From Dehalococcoidia bacterium UBA5627 (GTDB lineage Bacteria; Chloroflexota; Dehalococcoidia; Dehalococcoidales; UBA5627), in contig DIKD01000099.1 in NCBI GenBank assembly GCA_002421585.1, positions 1 through 6,221 of the forward strand: a DNA stretch of 6,221 nucleotides, in the 5' to 3' direction. Both the position numbers and the translations under genes were made by a program. Under the pieces are notes generated by a model. It saw only the letters and a list, made by a program, of their open reading frames with translations. It did not search any database and was not told the origin of the DNA. Each line of letters begins with the position of its first letter. Within the stretch, counting starts at the first letter, position 1. Below are positions 6,199 through 6,221 of this stretch, piece after piece.

Positions 6199-6221
6199 GG
6201 GAGTTAGCTAGTATTCCGCAG

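Noticed and set aside
1..6221. Search for mobile elements, CRISPR arrays, tRNA or rRNA genes.
   Set aside because: I saw no spaced direct repeats, transposase motifs, attachment-site-like repeats or structured RNA genes by reading; the window is densely filled by the genes listed.

Overview
The window reads as a compact [NiFe]-hydrogenase locus from an anaerobic, moderately AT-rich bacterium. Sigma-54 regulation, Shine-Dalgarno sites and a group 3 (sulfhydrogenase/Mvh-like) hydrogenase fit lineages such as Deltaproteobacteria-like groups, Nitrospirota, anaerobic Chloroflexota or Firmicutes. The sequence alone does not decide between them. All genes lie on the plus strand.

Layout. Positions 1-663 hold the C-terminal part of a sigma-54 activator (AAA+ core plus Fis-type helix-turn-helix); its sensory N-terminus is outside the window. 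A textbook -24/-12 sigma-54 promoter lies 20 bases after its stop (683-698). It starts an apparent four-gene operon: a small TPR/Cys-rich protein (745-1155); a 777-residue fusion of a receiver domain, a HydB-like iron-sulfur protein and a HydG-like flavin/NAD(P) reductase (1214-3547); the hydrogenase small subunit HydD (3547-4287); and the large subunit HydA (4284-5570). The last three overlap at their stop/start codons. A rho-independent terminator (5582-5629) ends the operon. A sigma-70-type promoter (5738-5766) then drives a separate small protein with two TFIIB-type zinc ribbons (5785-6198).

How it works together. HydA carries the complete NiFe ligand set. HydD has twelve cysteines suited to three 4Fe-4S clusters. 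The fusion carries two further 4Fe-4S motifs, an FAD/NAD(P) module and a C-terminal 2Fe-2S motif. Together they form a complete soluble electron path between H2 and NAD(P)(H), as in group 3b HydBGDA enzymes.

The unusual point is the receiver domain fused to the electron-transfer subunit. It suggests that a phosphorelay could act on the enzyme itself, in addition to the sigma-54 activator acting on transcription. The activator-promoter link and the phospho-control are inferences. The domain fusion and the promoter motif are seen directly. No hydrogenase maturation genes lie in the window.
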